33,063 nucleotides of DNA from an uncultured Steroidobacter sp. (GCA_946478975.1 CAMLEO010000043.1:1-33063), one strand, 5' to 3'; positions 23,385 through 32,201 are shown, numbered from the stretch's first letter. Made by a program: numbers and translations. The notes: generated by a model from the letters alone, not told the origin.

Positions 23385-23926
23385 AGAGCAGAAGCATTCT
23401 GTCGAGGCTGGATGACGCTCTGGGGTGGACCGGAATTCCCGCCAGGGTCGCCGATGAAATGTCCGAGGACCCATCGATCGATCGCAAGCACCAGCCATTG
23501 CGCTGGGCACCGTTGTTGGTGATTGCTTTCTCGTGCGTCCTGCTCATTTTTTGCTTGGTGTGGCCGCTCCAGCTGGACGAGATCTCGGCAGGAGCTGTCG
23601 TTTCCATCATGACTGGACTGGTGGTCAGCGTGATGGCAGGGGTGTTGCTCATCCATACGAGTGGGCCCTTGGGCAAACCGGCGGGCGAAGACGATGAGCG
23701 CGAGGCGGCGTTGAGAAAGGACTCCTTCCTGTTTTGTTTAGGTCTGCTCGCCGCTCTCAATGGCCTGGGTCAGCCCATCCTGCTGCTCGTGTCTCACTGG
23801 CAGAACTGGCAGGCCGCGCAGAGCGTTCTCGTAGTGTTCTGTCTCCTGCTGTTGAATGCCACTTTGCTCGTAACGTTGCCGACGCTCTACGCGAGCTGGA
23901 ATATTCGGCAGCTGCCGAAAGAATGA
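23381..23926 (+). CDS. four-helix inner-membrane protein coupled to the XRE regulator
   Basis: A 181-residue protein with four predicted membrane helices, at about 43-62, 70-91, 115-137 and 148-170. An acidic/basic loop, GEDDEREAALRKDS, lies between helices 2 and 3. An 'ER-E--L-KDS' loop of this kind is typical of membrane proteins encoded beside small XRE regulators. The function is unknown; no catalytic motif is visible. Its start overlaps the regulator stop by 4 nt, so the two are translationally coupled. On the opposite strand the AlpA-type frame reads through its 3' third, which probably reflects a frameshift in AlpA rather than a real overlap. Confidence 0.8.
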   Translation: MKSRSILSRLDDALGWTGIPARVADEMSEDPSIDRKHQPLRWAPLLVIAFSCVLLIFCLVWPLQLDEISAGAVVSIMTGLVVSVMAGVLLIHTSGPLGKPAGEDDEREAALRKDSFLFCLGLLAALNGLGQPILLLVSHWQNWQAAQSVLVVFCLLLLNATLLVTLPTLYASWNIRQLPKE

Positions 23927-24241
23927 TTGCGGAAAGAAACGGCCAGCGTCTGGTTGTCGATGCCAGCGGTGGTGCCTGAATGTTTCAGGCGACTTGGTAG
24001 CGCGATTTAACCCACTATGACGGCCTGGCGACAAACACGAGGCGCCCCACTGCGCGACTTCCTGCTCGACCCACCCAACCGCCCGATGCCCGATCCTCAC
24101 GCGCTGAGGAAATCTCTTCTCAGCCTCCATTCGATAAATCATCGACCGGCACAACCCGGTAACACGGCAGACGTCTTGAAGGCATAACAGACGCGGCAGC
24201 TCTCTAGCGCTAGCAGTTGTCTCATGTCGGGCGGATGCCAT
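23738..24241 (-). CDS. AlpA-family phage-type regulator, apparently frameshifted at its C-terminus
   Basis: Residues 15-66 (LPRLLCLQDVCRVTGLCRSM, then IYRMEAEKRFPQRVRIGHRA and VGWVEQEVAQW) are a complete AlpA/excisionase-type winged helix-turn-helix, as found in prophages and P4-like islands. Normal members end at 65-80 residues. Here the frame runs on for another 100 residues of unlikely composition, 63 codons of them antisense to the membrane protein. Removing one G from the GGGG run opposite 24045-24048 would continue as APRVCRQAVIVG and stop with TAA at 24007, giving 77 residues, a normal AlpA length. The gene is therefore probably frameshifted, or the base is a sequence error. It is the left-hand mobile-element marker of the 24-32 kb segment. 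Confidence 0.6.
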   Translation of the reverse strand: MASARHETTASARELPRLLCLQDVCRVTGLCRSMIYRMEAEKRFPQRVRIGHRAVGWVEQEVAQWGASCLSPGRHSGLNRATKSPETFRHHRWHRQPDAGRFFPQSFFRQLPNIPARVERRQRYEQSGIQQQETEHYENALRGLPVLPVRHEQQDGLTQAIESGEQT

Positions 24242-24374
24242 TGCAGTCTCCGTGCTTCGCGGTGAATTGCTCAGCGGCGTGACGTCGAGATCCGATTTCA
24301 GTCAGCCGCGGTCAACCAATAACTCATCTGCGCGTTGCGTCCATCATCGTTTCAACTGTGCCAAAGGGCCACCG

Positions 24375-25457
24375 ATGATGAACGTGTTCTGGCGCTGGTC
24401 GTATGTTATTTCGGCAATGCTGCTGCTTGCCGCCTGTGGTGGCGGCGACGACAGTCCCTCATCAGCGCCGGCCGTTCCGGACGCATTCGTTGCGGTGGAT
24501 GATGCACTCCGTGCCGCTCAGACGACGTACGGGGTTCCAATGGGCCTGGCCGTGTACGACGCCGACGGCAAGAAAGTGTTCGAGCGCATGTACGGCGACT
24601 TCTCGACCGATCGGCGCGTTGCCATTGCGTCGGCGTCCAAGCTCGTCTCTGGCGTCACCATCTTCAGGCTCATCGATGCGGGATACTTGTCCCTCGACTC
24701 GAAAACGAGCGAAGTTCTAGGCTGGACCGGAGCGAAGGGCGAGATCACTCTGCGTCATTTGCTTTCGTTTACCTCTGGCCTGGAGCCAGAGCATCCCTGC
24801 ACCTACCAACCCAGCATTACGCTTGCCGACTGCGTCGAGCAAATAGCCCAAGGCGATCTGCTCGCTGCGCCCGGCAGCCGCTTTGACTACGGCAGCACAC
24901 ATCTGCAAGTTGCCGCTCTGATGGCGCAGGTGGCGGTGGGCAGTGATTGGAACGACATCTTCGACACCCAGATCCGCAAGCCCCTGCAGCTGGCGCCGGA
25001 GTTCGCTTATTACGCCGCTCCCCGCCACGGTGTCGACGCGCGCCCGACCAATCCACTGCTCGCTGGTGGCATGCGCGCTTCGGTGAACGACTACGAAGCC
25101 GTTCTGCATTTTGTCTTTGATAAGGGCACGTGGCGTGGATCGCAGCTGCTGTCACCAACCATCTTTGACCTGCAGGCGATCGAGCCGTATCCCGGCGCGG
25201 TCATCGGTACCTCGCCAGCCGGCCTCAATGCTCGGTACGGCCTCACCGCATGGCTGGAGTGCGCTACACCGGCGAGCGGTTGCGCGAGTATTTCCTCACC
25301 CGGCGCACTTGGTTTCACCCCTTGGCTGGATCGTAGTGCCGGTTACTATGCGATTCTTGGAATGGAACTCGATGATTTGCAGGCCGATCGCGGCATCGGC
25401 CCGCAGATCGAGCAGACACTGAAGCCTCTCATTGTCGCAGCCATGGCTGGGCAGTGA
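24375..25457 (+). CDS. serine beta-lactamase-fold hydrolase (class C/esterase type), lipoprotein
   Basis: About 360 residues. The N-terminus MMNVFWRWSYVISAMLLLAACGGGDD is a lipoprotein signal with lipobox LAAC (C21) and a glycine-rich linker, so the enzyme is membrane-anchored. The beta-lactamase/transpeptidase motifs are SASK (S86, K89) and YGS (Y172) in GSRFDYGSTHLQ, with LRHLLSFTSGL between them. Members act as esterases, D-aminopeptidases or DD-peptidases more often than as beta-lactamases, so no resistance role is implied. The frame opens at 24252; the double ATG at 24375/24378 is chosen because it starts the signal, though its ribosome site (AAAGGG) is weak. The 130 nt before it show no recognisable promoter. 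Confidence 0.85.
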   Translation: MMNVFWRWSYVISAMLLLAACGGGDDSPSSAPAVPDAFVAVDDALRAAQTTYGVPMGLAVYDADGKKVFERMYGDFSTDRRVAIASASKLVSGVTIFRLIDAGYLSLDSKTSEVLGWTGAKGEITLRHLLSFTSGLEPEHPCTYQPSITLADCVEQIAQGDLLAAPGSRFDYGSTHLQVAALMAQVAVGSDWNDIFDTQIRKPLQLAPEFAYYAAPRHGVDARPTNPLLAGGMRASVNDYEAVLHFVFDKGTWRGSQLLSPTIFDLQAIEPYPGAVIGTSPAGLNARYGLTAWLECATPASGCASISSPGALGFTPWLDRSAGYYAILGMELDDLQADRGIGPQIEQTLKPLIVAAMAGQ

Positions 25458-25497
25458 GTAAACCGGTTCGACGCTACGCAGATACGGACATGCTCAC

Positions 25498-26382
25498 ATG
25501 CCGACCGAATCACGGACTGTGCCTGATGGCGTTCTGCGGCGCTGGCAGAGTGCAGACCTGCCGGGCTTTGAGATCTGCTATTGCAACCGTCTGCGGTATC
25601 ACGGCGCGAGCCGATACGTGTTCGACACGTACACACTCACGATTGTTGAGTCAGGCACCGGCGTGTTCACGCGAAACCGTCAGACAGTCCAAAAGGCGAG
25701 CGCCGAGATATCGGTGTCAACACCGGGCGACGTCATCTCTGCTGATTCCGGGAATGATGTCTATACATGCCGCAGCCTGTACCTTGCTCCAGCTTTTCTG
25801 GACAATCTTACTGAGGACATCGGGCGCTCGCGTGCGTACGCGCGAACCTTTGGGTTGATGCAGCCGGGAAATCCTCGGATGTTTCAAGCGCTGCTTCGCG
25901 CGACTCATGCGCTCGAATCAGCCGCCAGCCCTCTGGAGCTCGAGACCCGCTTGCTGCCCGCACTCCGAGCGTTTGTAACGGGTCAGCACACGATCGGTGC
26001 ACCACCTTTTCGACTCCGGCACCGCGCGGTCCGTCGCGCTCGCGACCTGCTGCTGGATCGGCTCACCGAGAACGTTTCGCTCGATGAGCTCGGATCGGTC
26101 GCCGGGCTGAATAAATTCCACTTACTCCGGGTGTTTCGCAGCGAGACGGGGCTCCCGCCTCACACGTATCAGCAGCATGCGCGCGTGGGCCGCGCTCGCG
26201 CCCTGATCACTCGGGGATACACGGCGCATGAAGCAGCTTTGGAAACCGGCTTCGCCGATCACGCGCACTTCACGCGTGTCTTCAAGCGCCACATCGGGAT
26301 CACGCCCAGCCAGTACAGCCTTCAAGCATCTGATCGTTACGTCAATTTCGTTCAAGGCCGCAGCAGCCGAACGGACTTATAA
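25498..26382 (+). CDS. AraC-family transcriptional regulator
   Basis: A 294-residue regulator with an AraC-type N-terminal beta-barrel sensing domain (about 20-165; YVFDTYTLTIVESGTGVFTRN, then STPGDVISADSG). The C-terminal double helix-turn-helix runs from about 180: RRARDLLLDRLTENVSLDELGSVAGLNKFHLLRVFRSETG, then AALETGFADHAHFTRVFKRHIGITPSQY. Both recognition helices are intact. It precedes the aldo/keto reductase - SDR pair on the same strand by 89 nt, an arrangement typical of AraC regulators that control neighbouring reductases. Its own target is unproven. The ATG at 25498 lacks a strong ribosome site. Confidence 0.9.
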   Translation: MPTESRTVPDGVLRRWQSADLPGFEICYCNRLRYHGASRYVFDTYTLTIVESGTGVFTRNRQTVQKASAEISVSTPGDVISADSGNDVYTCRSLYLAPAFLDNLTEDIGRSRAYARTFGLMQPGNPRMFQALLRATHALESAASPLELETRLLPALRAFVTGQHTIGAPPFRLRHRAVRRARDLLLDRLTENVSLDELGSVAGLNKFHLLRVFRSETGLPPHTYQQHARVGRARALITRGYTAHEAALETGFADHAHFTRVFKRHIGITPSQYSLQASDRYVNFVQGRSSRTDL

Positions 26383-26471
26383 GGTTCTTCGCGGACGCTG
26401 CTCTCCACCGAAGGTTTCCTTCGAACGCGCGGCGCGCGCGGGTTTACTCGTGGACTTCCTTGGAGAATGGC

Positions 26472-27473
26472 ATGAATTGCGTTTCGCTCACCCGTCGAAA
26501 GCTCGGTTCACAGGGTTTGTCTCTAGCGTCCATCGGCTTGGGCTGCATGGGCATGTCTGATATGTACGGCACATCACACGACGACGAGGAAGGCATCGCC
26601 ACCATCCAGGCCGCAGTCGATGCCGGCGTCACGCTCATCAATACCGGCGATTTCTATGGCAGTGGCCACAACGAGTAGCTGGTGGGGCGGGCCCTCGCTG
26701 GTGGGCGGCGTGAGAAGGTTGCGATCAGCGTCAAGTTCGGCGTCCTGCGCACACCGGCAGGCAGGGTCGGTGGCTTCGATTGCCGGCCGGCCGCAATTAA
26801 AAACTTCGCGGCATACTCGCTTCGACGCCTCGGGGTTGAAACGATCGACATCTATCAACCCGCGCGCATCGACCCGACCGTGCCGATCGAGGAGACTGTC
26901 GGTGCTATCGCGGATCTCATCCGCGAGGGCAAGGTTCGCTATCTCGGTGTGTCCGAGATGAACGCCGCGCAATTGCGTCGAGCGCATGCCGTGCATCCGG
27001 TCACCGCACTCGAAATCGAGTACTCGCTCGCAACACGCTTTATTGAAGCAGACATCCTGCCAACGGCACGGGCGCTCGGAGTCGGCATCGTGGCGTACGG
27101 CGCGCTGACTCGCGGACTTTTGACCGGCACGCTCGACGGCAAGTTCGCGCCGCAGGATTTTCGAGCGCACAACCCTCGGTTCCAGGGCGACAACTTCACG
27201 CAGAACATGCGCCGCGTCGAGGCCCTGCGGAATATCGCGGCTCGCGTAGGCGCAACGCCGGCGCAACTCGCCATCGCCTGGGTCATGTCACGCGGCGAGG
27301 ACGTGGTGACGCTCGTCGGCACATCGAAACGCACACGCCTCGCCGAAAACATCGAGGCCGCCAACGTTTCAATCGACGCTGACATGCTCGCGCAACTCGA
27401 CAAACTCTTCGGGCCGGACGCGATGGCAGGTGCGCGCTACGACGCGGAACACATGAACATGGTGGCGCAATGA
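26472..27473 (+). pseudogene. aldo/keto reductase interrupted by an in-frame TAG
   Basis: The frame from the ATG at 26472 (GGAG 6 nt upstream) reads as a full AKR of the AKR13/YakC type over 333 sense codons, apart from one amber codon at 26676-26678 (codon 69). Before it: RRKLGSQGLSLASIGLGCMG and LINTGDFYGSGHNE, with catalytic D60 and Y62. After it, in the same frame and with no base lost: LVGRALAGGRREKVAISVKFG (K88), YSLRRLGVETIDIYQPARID, and the NADPH-binding end VVTLVGTSKRTRLAENI. Family members normally have a hydrophobic residue (Leu/Met) at the stop position, so one substitution such as TTG to TAG explains it. The position of the usual active-site histidine (YQxHRxDP) is alanine (A131). 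A downstream GTG at 26682 could only start an N-terminally deleted protein. It overlaps the SDR region by 4 nt. Confidence 0.8.
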
Positions 27474-27487
27474 CACAGGGAGCAGTC

Positions 27488-28237
27488 ATGAAACTGGCAG
27501 GACATCGTGCGCTCGTCACGGGCGGATCAAAGGGCATTGGGCGCGGCATCGCGCTGAAGCTGGCGGCGTGTGGCTGCGATGTGGCGGTGAGTTACGCGTC
27601 AGACCCAAACGGTGCAAACGCAACCGTCGCGCAAATCCGTCAGCAAGGTCGCCGGGGTTTGGCACTGCCTTGTGATATCGCACGGCCCGAACAGATCGAA
27701 GCTCTATTCGCGTGTGCCGAGAAGGAGTTGGGCAAGCTCGATATTGTTGTCGTCAACGCCGGCGTCGAACTCATTGACGTTCCGTTTGTGGACTACACCG
27801 AGGGCCAGTACGACGCCGTCTTTGACGTGAACACGAAGGGCACGTTCTTCACGCTCCAGCAGGCAGCGCGGCGAGTCTCGGATGGTGGCCGCATCGTGCT
27901 CATCTGCTCGAACACCACAGCGTTGTCGCTTCCAGGGTTCGCGGTGTACGGAGCGAGCAAGCTGGCACCCAAGTACTTCGTCGAGGTACTGGCCAAGGAA
28001 CTCGGTGCGCGCGGGATCACGGTCAACTCAGTCAGCCCAGGCGTCACGAAGACTGCGGGCGTGTTCACAACCACCCCTGATGACGACGCATATCTGCGTA
28101 CGATGACCGCCGCTACACCGCTGCGCCGGCTCGGTACACCCGAGGACATCGCCAACGCGGTGACCCTTCTCGCGAGCGAGGCCGCAGGCTTCGTTACGGG
28201 ACATCACCTCGCGTGCGACGGCGGCGCGGCGCTCTGA
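27488..28237 (+). CDS. short-chain dehydrogenase/reductase (SDR)
   Basis: A 249-residue classical SDR acting on an unknown alcohol/carbonyl substrate with NAD(P)(H). It has the cofactor motif TGGSKGIG (11-18), NAG (90-92), and the catalytic tetrad N115, S141, Y154 and K158 (YGASK). The C-terminal PLRRLGTPEDIANAVTLLAS and VTGHHLACDGG are standard. The ATG at 27470 would overlap the AKR stop (ATGA) and add six residues, but the ATG at 27488 has GGGAG 5 nt upstream and is chosen. It forms a two-gene unit with the broken AKR, downstream of the AraC regulator. No residue is missing, so the SDR should be active even though the AKR is interrupted. Confidence 0.92.
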   Translation: MKLAGHRALVTGGSKGIGRGIALKLAACGCDVAVSYASDPNGANATVAQIRQQGRRGLALPCDIARPEQIEALFACAEKELGKLDIVVVNAGVELIDVPFVDYTEGQYDAVFDVNTKGTFFTLQQAARRVSDGGRIVLICSNTTALSLPGFAVYGASKLAPKYFVEVLAKELGARGITVNSVSPGVTKTAGVFTTTPDDDAYLRTMTAATPLRRLGTPEDIANAVTLLASEAAGFVTGHHLACDGGAAL

Positions 28238-28284
28238 TGCAATCTTTTCAGGAGATCGCCTCGTGAACGTCACAGCGGGACTGA

Positions 28285-28314
28285 TTGACGGTCTTTGAAA
28301 GCCGATGATATATC
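28285..28314 (+). promoter_or_regulatory. candidate promoter for the SMP-30 - esterase - GH27 run
   Basis: TTGACG (28285-28290) and TATATC (28309-28314) are 18 nt apart, 32 nt before the SMP-30 ATG, in the only sizeable gap (108 nt) of this stretch. Confidence 0.5.
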
Positions 28315-28345
28315 CTCGGCGTTGAGGGCACATGGAGGATCACTG

Positions 28346-29413
28346 ATGAAGACGCAAGTACGCATCATCATTGCCTTGTTAGTCTCTTTGGCTGCTTCCG
28401 ACCCAACGGTATCGAGTCCGTTATCGCCAGTTGCGCAATCTTCTCCGAGCGATATCTACGATCCCCTGGGGCTCGTATCGCGCGGTCCACACGGACGGCT
28501 GGTCACAATCGCCGATGGCTTCGGCTTCACGGAAGGCCCGGCCGTGGATCGACATGGCAACGTGTTCTTCACCGACCAGCCCAATGACAGGATCTACCAA
28601 TGGACTGCCGGCACCCGCAAGGTGGAGCTGTTTTTGGAAGGTACCGGCCGCGCCAACGGCATGGCCTTCGATGCGCATGGCAACCTCATTGCCGCTGCCG
28701 ACATGCATGGAGAGTTGTGGAAGATCCGTCCGGATGGAAGCCACGAGGTGCTGGTCGACAACTATCGAGGCAAGCTGTTGAACGGACCGAATGACGTGTG
28801 GATCAATCCCACGAACGGCGGCATATACATCACGGACCCGATTTTTCCGCGATCGTATTGGGATGCGGACGATCCGCGCCAGCAGCCTTGGGAACCGACA
28901 CATTCGGAGCAAGCGCCGCAGGGCAAAGGTGGCTACGTTTATTACCTGCCTCATGGCGGGCGCACGCTGGTGAGAGTGACGACGGAGGCAATGGGATGGG
29001 AATCCGATTCATGGCCGAATGGCGTCGTCGGCACTCCGGACGGAAAGAAGCTCTACGTCAACAAGTGGTACCCCGACAACAAGGGCGGAACCTGGGTGTT
29101 CGACATCAAGCGCGACGGCACGCTGACAAACATGCGCAAGTTCACCGACTGGGGCGGCGATGGCATGTCAATGGATGAATTGGGGAACGTCTATATCAGC
29201 AATGGTGAAGGCGTGATGGCGTTCGATCGCAACGGCACCCACATTCTTACGATTCCTACCGGCGCGGGCGCAACCAACAACACGTTTGCCGGGCGTGACG
29301 GCAGGACGTTGTTCATCACCGGGCCGTCCGATCAGGTGACCGCCATCAGGATGAATGTGCGAGGCGCGCGCAACTGGTGCCGCTTCCACCATAACCGCGG
29401 TTGTGATTTGTAG
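28346..29413 (+). CDS. SMP-30/gluconolactonase/LRE-family protein, exported
   Basis: A 355-residue six-bladed beta-propeller lactonase. A signal peptide (MKTQVRIIIALLVSLAAS) directs export. Metal-site landmarks of the family are FGFTEGPAVDRHGNVFFTD (E63), LLNGPNDVWI (N149) and the NGVVGTPDGKKLYVNKWY segment. The WGGDGMSMDELGNVYIS blade motif is also typical. The likely reaction is hydrolysis of an aldonolactone such as gluconolactone. GGAGG lies 7 nt before the ATG at 28346; an upstream in-frame extension to 28295 crosses the promoter and is rejected. An esterase and an alpha-galactosidase follow with gaps of about 44 nt each, so a sugar-related exported set is likely. Confidence 0.9.
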   Translation: MKTQVRIIIALLVSLAASDPTVSSPLSPVAQSSPSDIYDPLGLVSRGPHGRLVTIADGFGFTEGPAVDRHGNVFFTDQPNDRIYQWTAGTRKVELFLEGTGRANGMAFDAHGNLIAAADMHGELWKIRPDGSHEVLVDNYRGKLLNGPNDVWINPTNGGIYITDPIFPRSYWDADDPRQQPWEPTHSEQAPQGKGGYVYYLPHGGRTLVRVTTEAMGWESDSWPNGVVGTPDGKKLYVNKWYPDNKGGTWVFDIKRDGTLTNMRKFTDWGGDGMSMDELGNVYISNGEGVMAFDRNGTHILTIPTGAGATNNTFAGRDGRTLFITGPSDQVTAIRMNVRGARNWCRFHHNRGCDL

Positions 29414-29456
29414 GAGTTTATTGCGAGAGCGACCGGCGTTCGCTAGGTTTGCGAAC

Positions 29457-30257
29457 ATGCGAATTGCGCCTCGTTTGATCACACTGCTGGTCGGAGTCGT
29501 CGTCCTCATTTGCTGCGAAGGCCGTGCCTTCGCAGCGAGCGAAAAGACTACGTTCGTGATTGTCCATGGCGCCACGGCCGGCGCGTGGGAGTGGAAGCGC
29601 ACCGGACAATTCCTCAGCGACGATGGCCATGTCGTGTACCGCGCCACGCTCACCGGCCTCGGCGAGCGTGAGCACCTCAACAGCCCCGACATCGATCTGC
29701 AGACTCACATCAACGACGTGGTGAACCTGATCTTGTACGAGGACCTGCACGACGTGGTGCTCACTGGCCATAGTTACGGCGGCATGGTGATCACGGGAGT
29801 GATGGATCGGATTCCCGAGCGCATTCGTCACGTCGTGTTCCTCGATGCCGCCGTGCCCGAGGATGGCATGTCGCTGTGGGACCTTTTCGGCGGCACGCCG
29901 CAGGATCCCCAGCGCTTTGCGGACGGCTTCATGCAGGTGCCGTGGGTCAAACCGGGCACGCCGCCGCCGCACAGCGTGAAGCACTCGATCAAATGTTTCA
30001 GCCAGCCGGTCTCTTACAAGAATCCTGCCGCTCTGACCCTGCCTGTGACCTATGTAGCTTTCATCCCAAAGGACAAGTCGGCCGAGGAGCGGGCGAAGAC
30101 GGATAAGAGCTGGCAGCGTGCCGTGGCCAGAGGCTGGACGATTCGCACCTTTCCCGGCGGGCACGTCGCACATCAGGAAGACCCCCGAGGCGTCGCGACC
30201 CTCATCGAACAGTCGGTGAATGACCGCAACGAGCCTGGCGTTGCGGGGGCCAAATAA
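29457..30257 (+). CDS. exported alpha/beta hydrolase (EstC-like esterase)
   Basis: About 266 residues. A signal peptide (LITLLVGVVVLICCEGRAFA) is followed by the hydrolase fold: FVIVHGATAGAWEW, the family motif ATLTGLGEREHL, nucleophile elbow LTGHSYGGMV with S106, acid region LDAAVPEDG, and histidine in FPGGHVAHQE. It is closely related in motifs to the cytoplasmic hydrolase at 19715-20377, differing mainly in having the signal. The ATG at 29457 is used. A TTG at 29421, preceded by AGGAG only 4 nt away, is an alternative that would add 12 residues before the signal. The substrate is unknown. Co-directional with the SMP-30 and GH27 genes. Confidence 0.87.
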   Translation: MRIAPRLITLLVGVVVLICCEGRAFAASEKTTFVIVHGATAGAWEWKRTGQFLSDDGHVVYRATLTGLGEREHLNSPDIDLQTHINDVVNLILYEDLHDVVLTGHSYGGMVITGVMDRIPERIRHVVFLDAAVPEDGMSLWDLFGGTPQDPQRFADGFMQVPWVKPGTPPPHSVKHSIKCFSQPVSYKNPAALTLPVTYVAFIPKDKSAEERAKTDKSWQRAVARGWTIRTFPGGHVAHQEDPRGVATLIEQSVNDRNEPGVAGAK

Positions 30258-30301
30258 CTATTCCGTTGATATCACATGCGGGCATTGCTAGCTTGGCCGG
30301 C

Positions 30302-32193
30302 ATGAAACTCATCATTGCCGCGCTCGCGATGTTTCCTATTTTATCGGCGGCGGGGCAGGGCGATCCATTGGCGCCGACCGGCCGGTGGACCGCGTACAGC
30401 GCGGGTAGCGCACCAACCCCGCCGATGGGATGGAGCAGCTGGAACGCTTTCGGCACTGACATCGACGAGGAAAAAATCCTTGGATCCGCCCGAGCACTGG
30501 TCGACAGCGGGTTGGCGCGTAAGGGCTATCGTTACGTCAATATCGATGATGGCTGGTGGCTGCAGCGGCGCGCGAGCGACGGACAGCTCGTCATTCGTTC
30601 CACGCGCTTTCCTTCCACTGTCCGCGAGGGCAGTCTTCCATCTTTCCGTCCGTTCACCGACCGACTGCATGCAATGGGCCTGAAGGCCGGCATCTATTCG
30701 GACCTCGGCCGCAACACCTGCTCACAGGCTTACTCGACGGACGAGTCCGATCTGCCGAAAGGATCGGTCGAAGAGCGCGAGGTCGGACTGTATGGACACA
30801 TCGAGCAGGACATCTCGCTGTTCTTCTCCGACTGGGGATTCGACTTCATCAAAGTCGACGGCTGTGGCCTGCGGGCCTTCGCGGCCGACAGCGCTAAAGT
30901 GAGATCCGGCGCCTATCGCGAATTGAAGCCTCTGCTGGACATGGACTCCGTCGCTCGCTCCGACATTCCCGCGGTTCAGGCTTTGTTTCGACAGATCAAC
31001 ACGGCGCTGATTCGCAACAACCCGGATGGCGACTTCCTGCTGTCGCTGTGCATCTGGGGAGCGGGGAATGTGCGCGCCTGGGGCAAGGACTTTGGCAACA
31101 TCTCGCGCACCAGCGATGACATCAACCCGACCTGGGGCCGGCTGCTCACCAACTTCGACAGCGCCGCCAGACGGGCGCTCTACGCTCACCCCGGTTCTTG
31201 GAACGACCCCGACATGCTGTTCATCGGCAAAGGTGACTTCGATGCGGACCATCTCGCCGAAGCGCGTTCTCATCTATCGATGTGGGCCATGATCAACGCG
31301 CCGCTGCTGATCGGGATGGATCTGCGGCAATCTCCGCCAGCGTTGCTGGATGTTTTCGGCAATGAGGATGTGATTGCGATCAATCAGGACGCGGGCGGGC
31401 ACCAGGCTGTCGTTGCCTTCGACAGCGACGAGGTCCAGATCTTCGTGAAGACGCTGAGCACCGGCGACAAAGCTGTCGCCGTCTTCAACCGCAGCGGGAG
31501 CCCGTTGGATGTCGATTTGACCGCCGCCCACATGAAGTTCCGAGATGACCTCGACGTTACCCTCGTGGATTTGTGGAATGGTAGGAAACAATGCTTTCGA
31601 CGCCAGGTGAGGTTGCACCTCGAAGGGCATCAAACGCTCGTGTTCAGGGCACACGGCACTCGTGTTCTCGCCGACGGCCTGTATCTTTCCGAGCAGCCGG
31701 GCAACGTCAATCCAGCGGTCGACGGCATCGTGCGTCCTGCGCCCGATCCGACGATCCATCGCTCGGCGTTTGGATGGCAAGGGACGCGAGGCAGCGGTGA
31801 TCGCCCGATCTATGCTGGATGGGGCGGGGCTCAGGCGGACAGCGCGCCTTACGGCGAGGCCTCCGAATCGGCGGCAAAAGATTCGAGACAGGCATCGGCG
31901 TCCTGGCCAATTCGCGGCTGGAAGTGCGCAATCGAGGCTATCGGCGTTTCACGGCCATCGTTGGTGTCAACGACTCGGCGCGAGACGATCGCCATCCCGT
32001 CACGTTCACCGTGTATGGCGACGGCAAGGTGCTCGCCACCAGCCGGCCGCTCAAATGGGGCGGGAGTGGGCAGCCGATCAGCGTTGACGTATCAGGCGTG
32101 AAGATCATCGAGCTGGTTGCGCGTGCTGCCACCAACGATCCCGCTACGCTGCCTGTGACATGGGCGGAAGCCGCATTGCTCGCGGGTTCGTAA
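30302..32193 (+). pseudogene. alpha-galactosidase (GH27) with C-terminal NPCBM domain, frameshifted
   Basis: From the ATG at 30302: signal peptide (1-19), then a GH27 catalytic barrel with PMGWSSWNAFG, VNIDDGWW, the nucleophile in FDFIKVDGCG (D186) and the acid/base in RTSDDINPTWGR (D273), then NDPDMLFIG. The antiparallel C-domain follows. After GWGGAQADSAPYGE the frame loses sense and stops at 32101. The expected continuation (LRIGGKRFETGIGVLANS, then RFTAIVGVND, ending WAEAALLAGS) is in the next frame and stops at 32193. Restoring one C at the CC of 31860-31861 (giving GAGGCCCTCC, E-A-L-R) rejoins them as one protein of about 630 residues. As it stands the catalytic domain should fold, but the NPCBM carbohydrate-binding module is lost. 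Either a real one-base deletion or a homopolymer read error. Confidence 0.82.
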
Positions 32194-32201
32194 AGATCGT
32201 G

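Noticed and set aside
24375..25457. Antibiotic-resistance beta-lactamase
   Set aside because: SxxK and YGS motifs show the fold only; the family is dominated by esterases and peptidases and no resistance-specific residues or context are seen.
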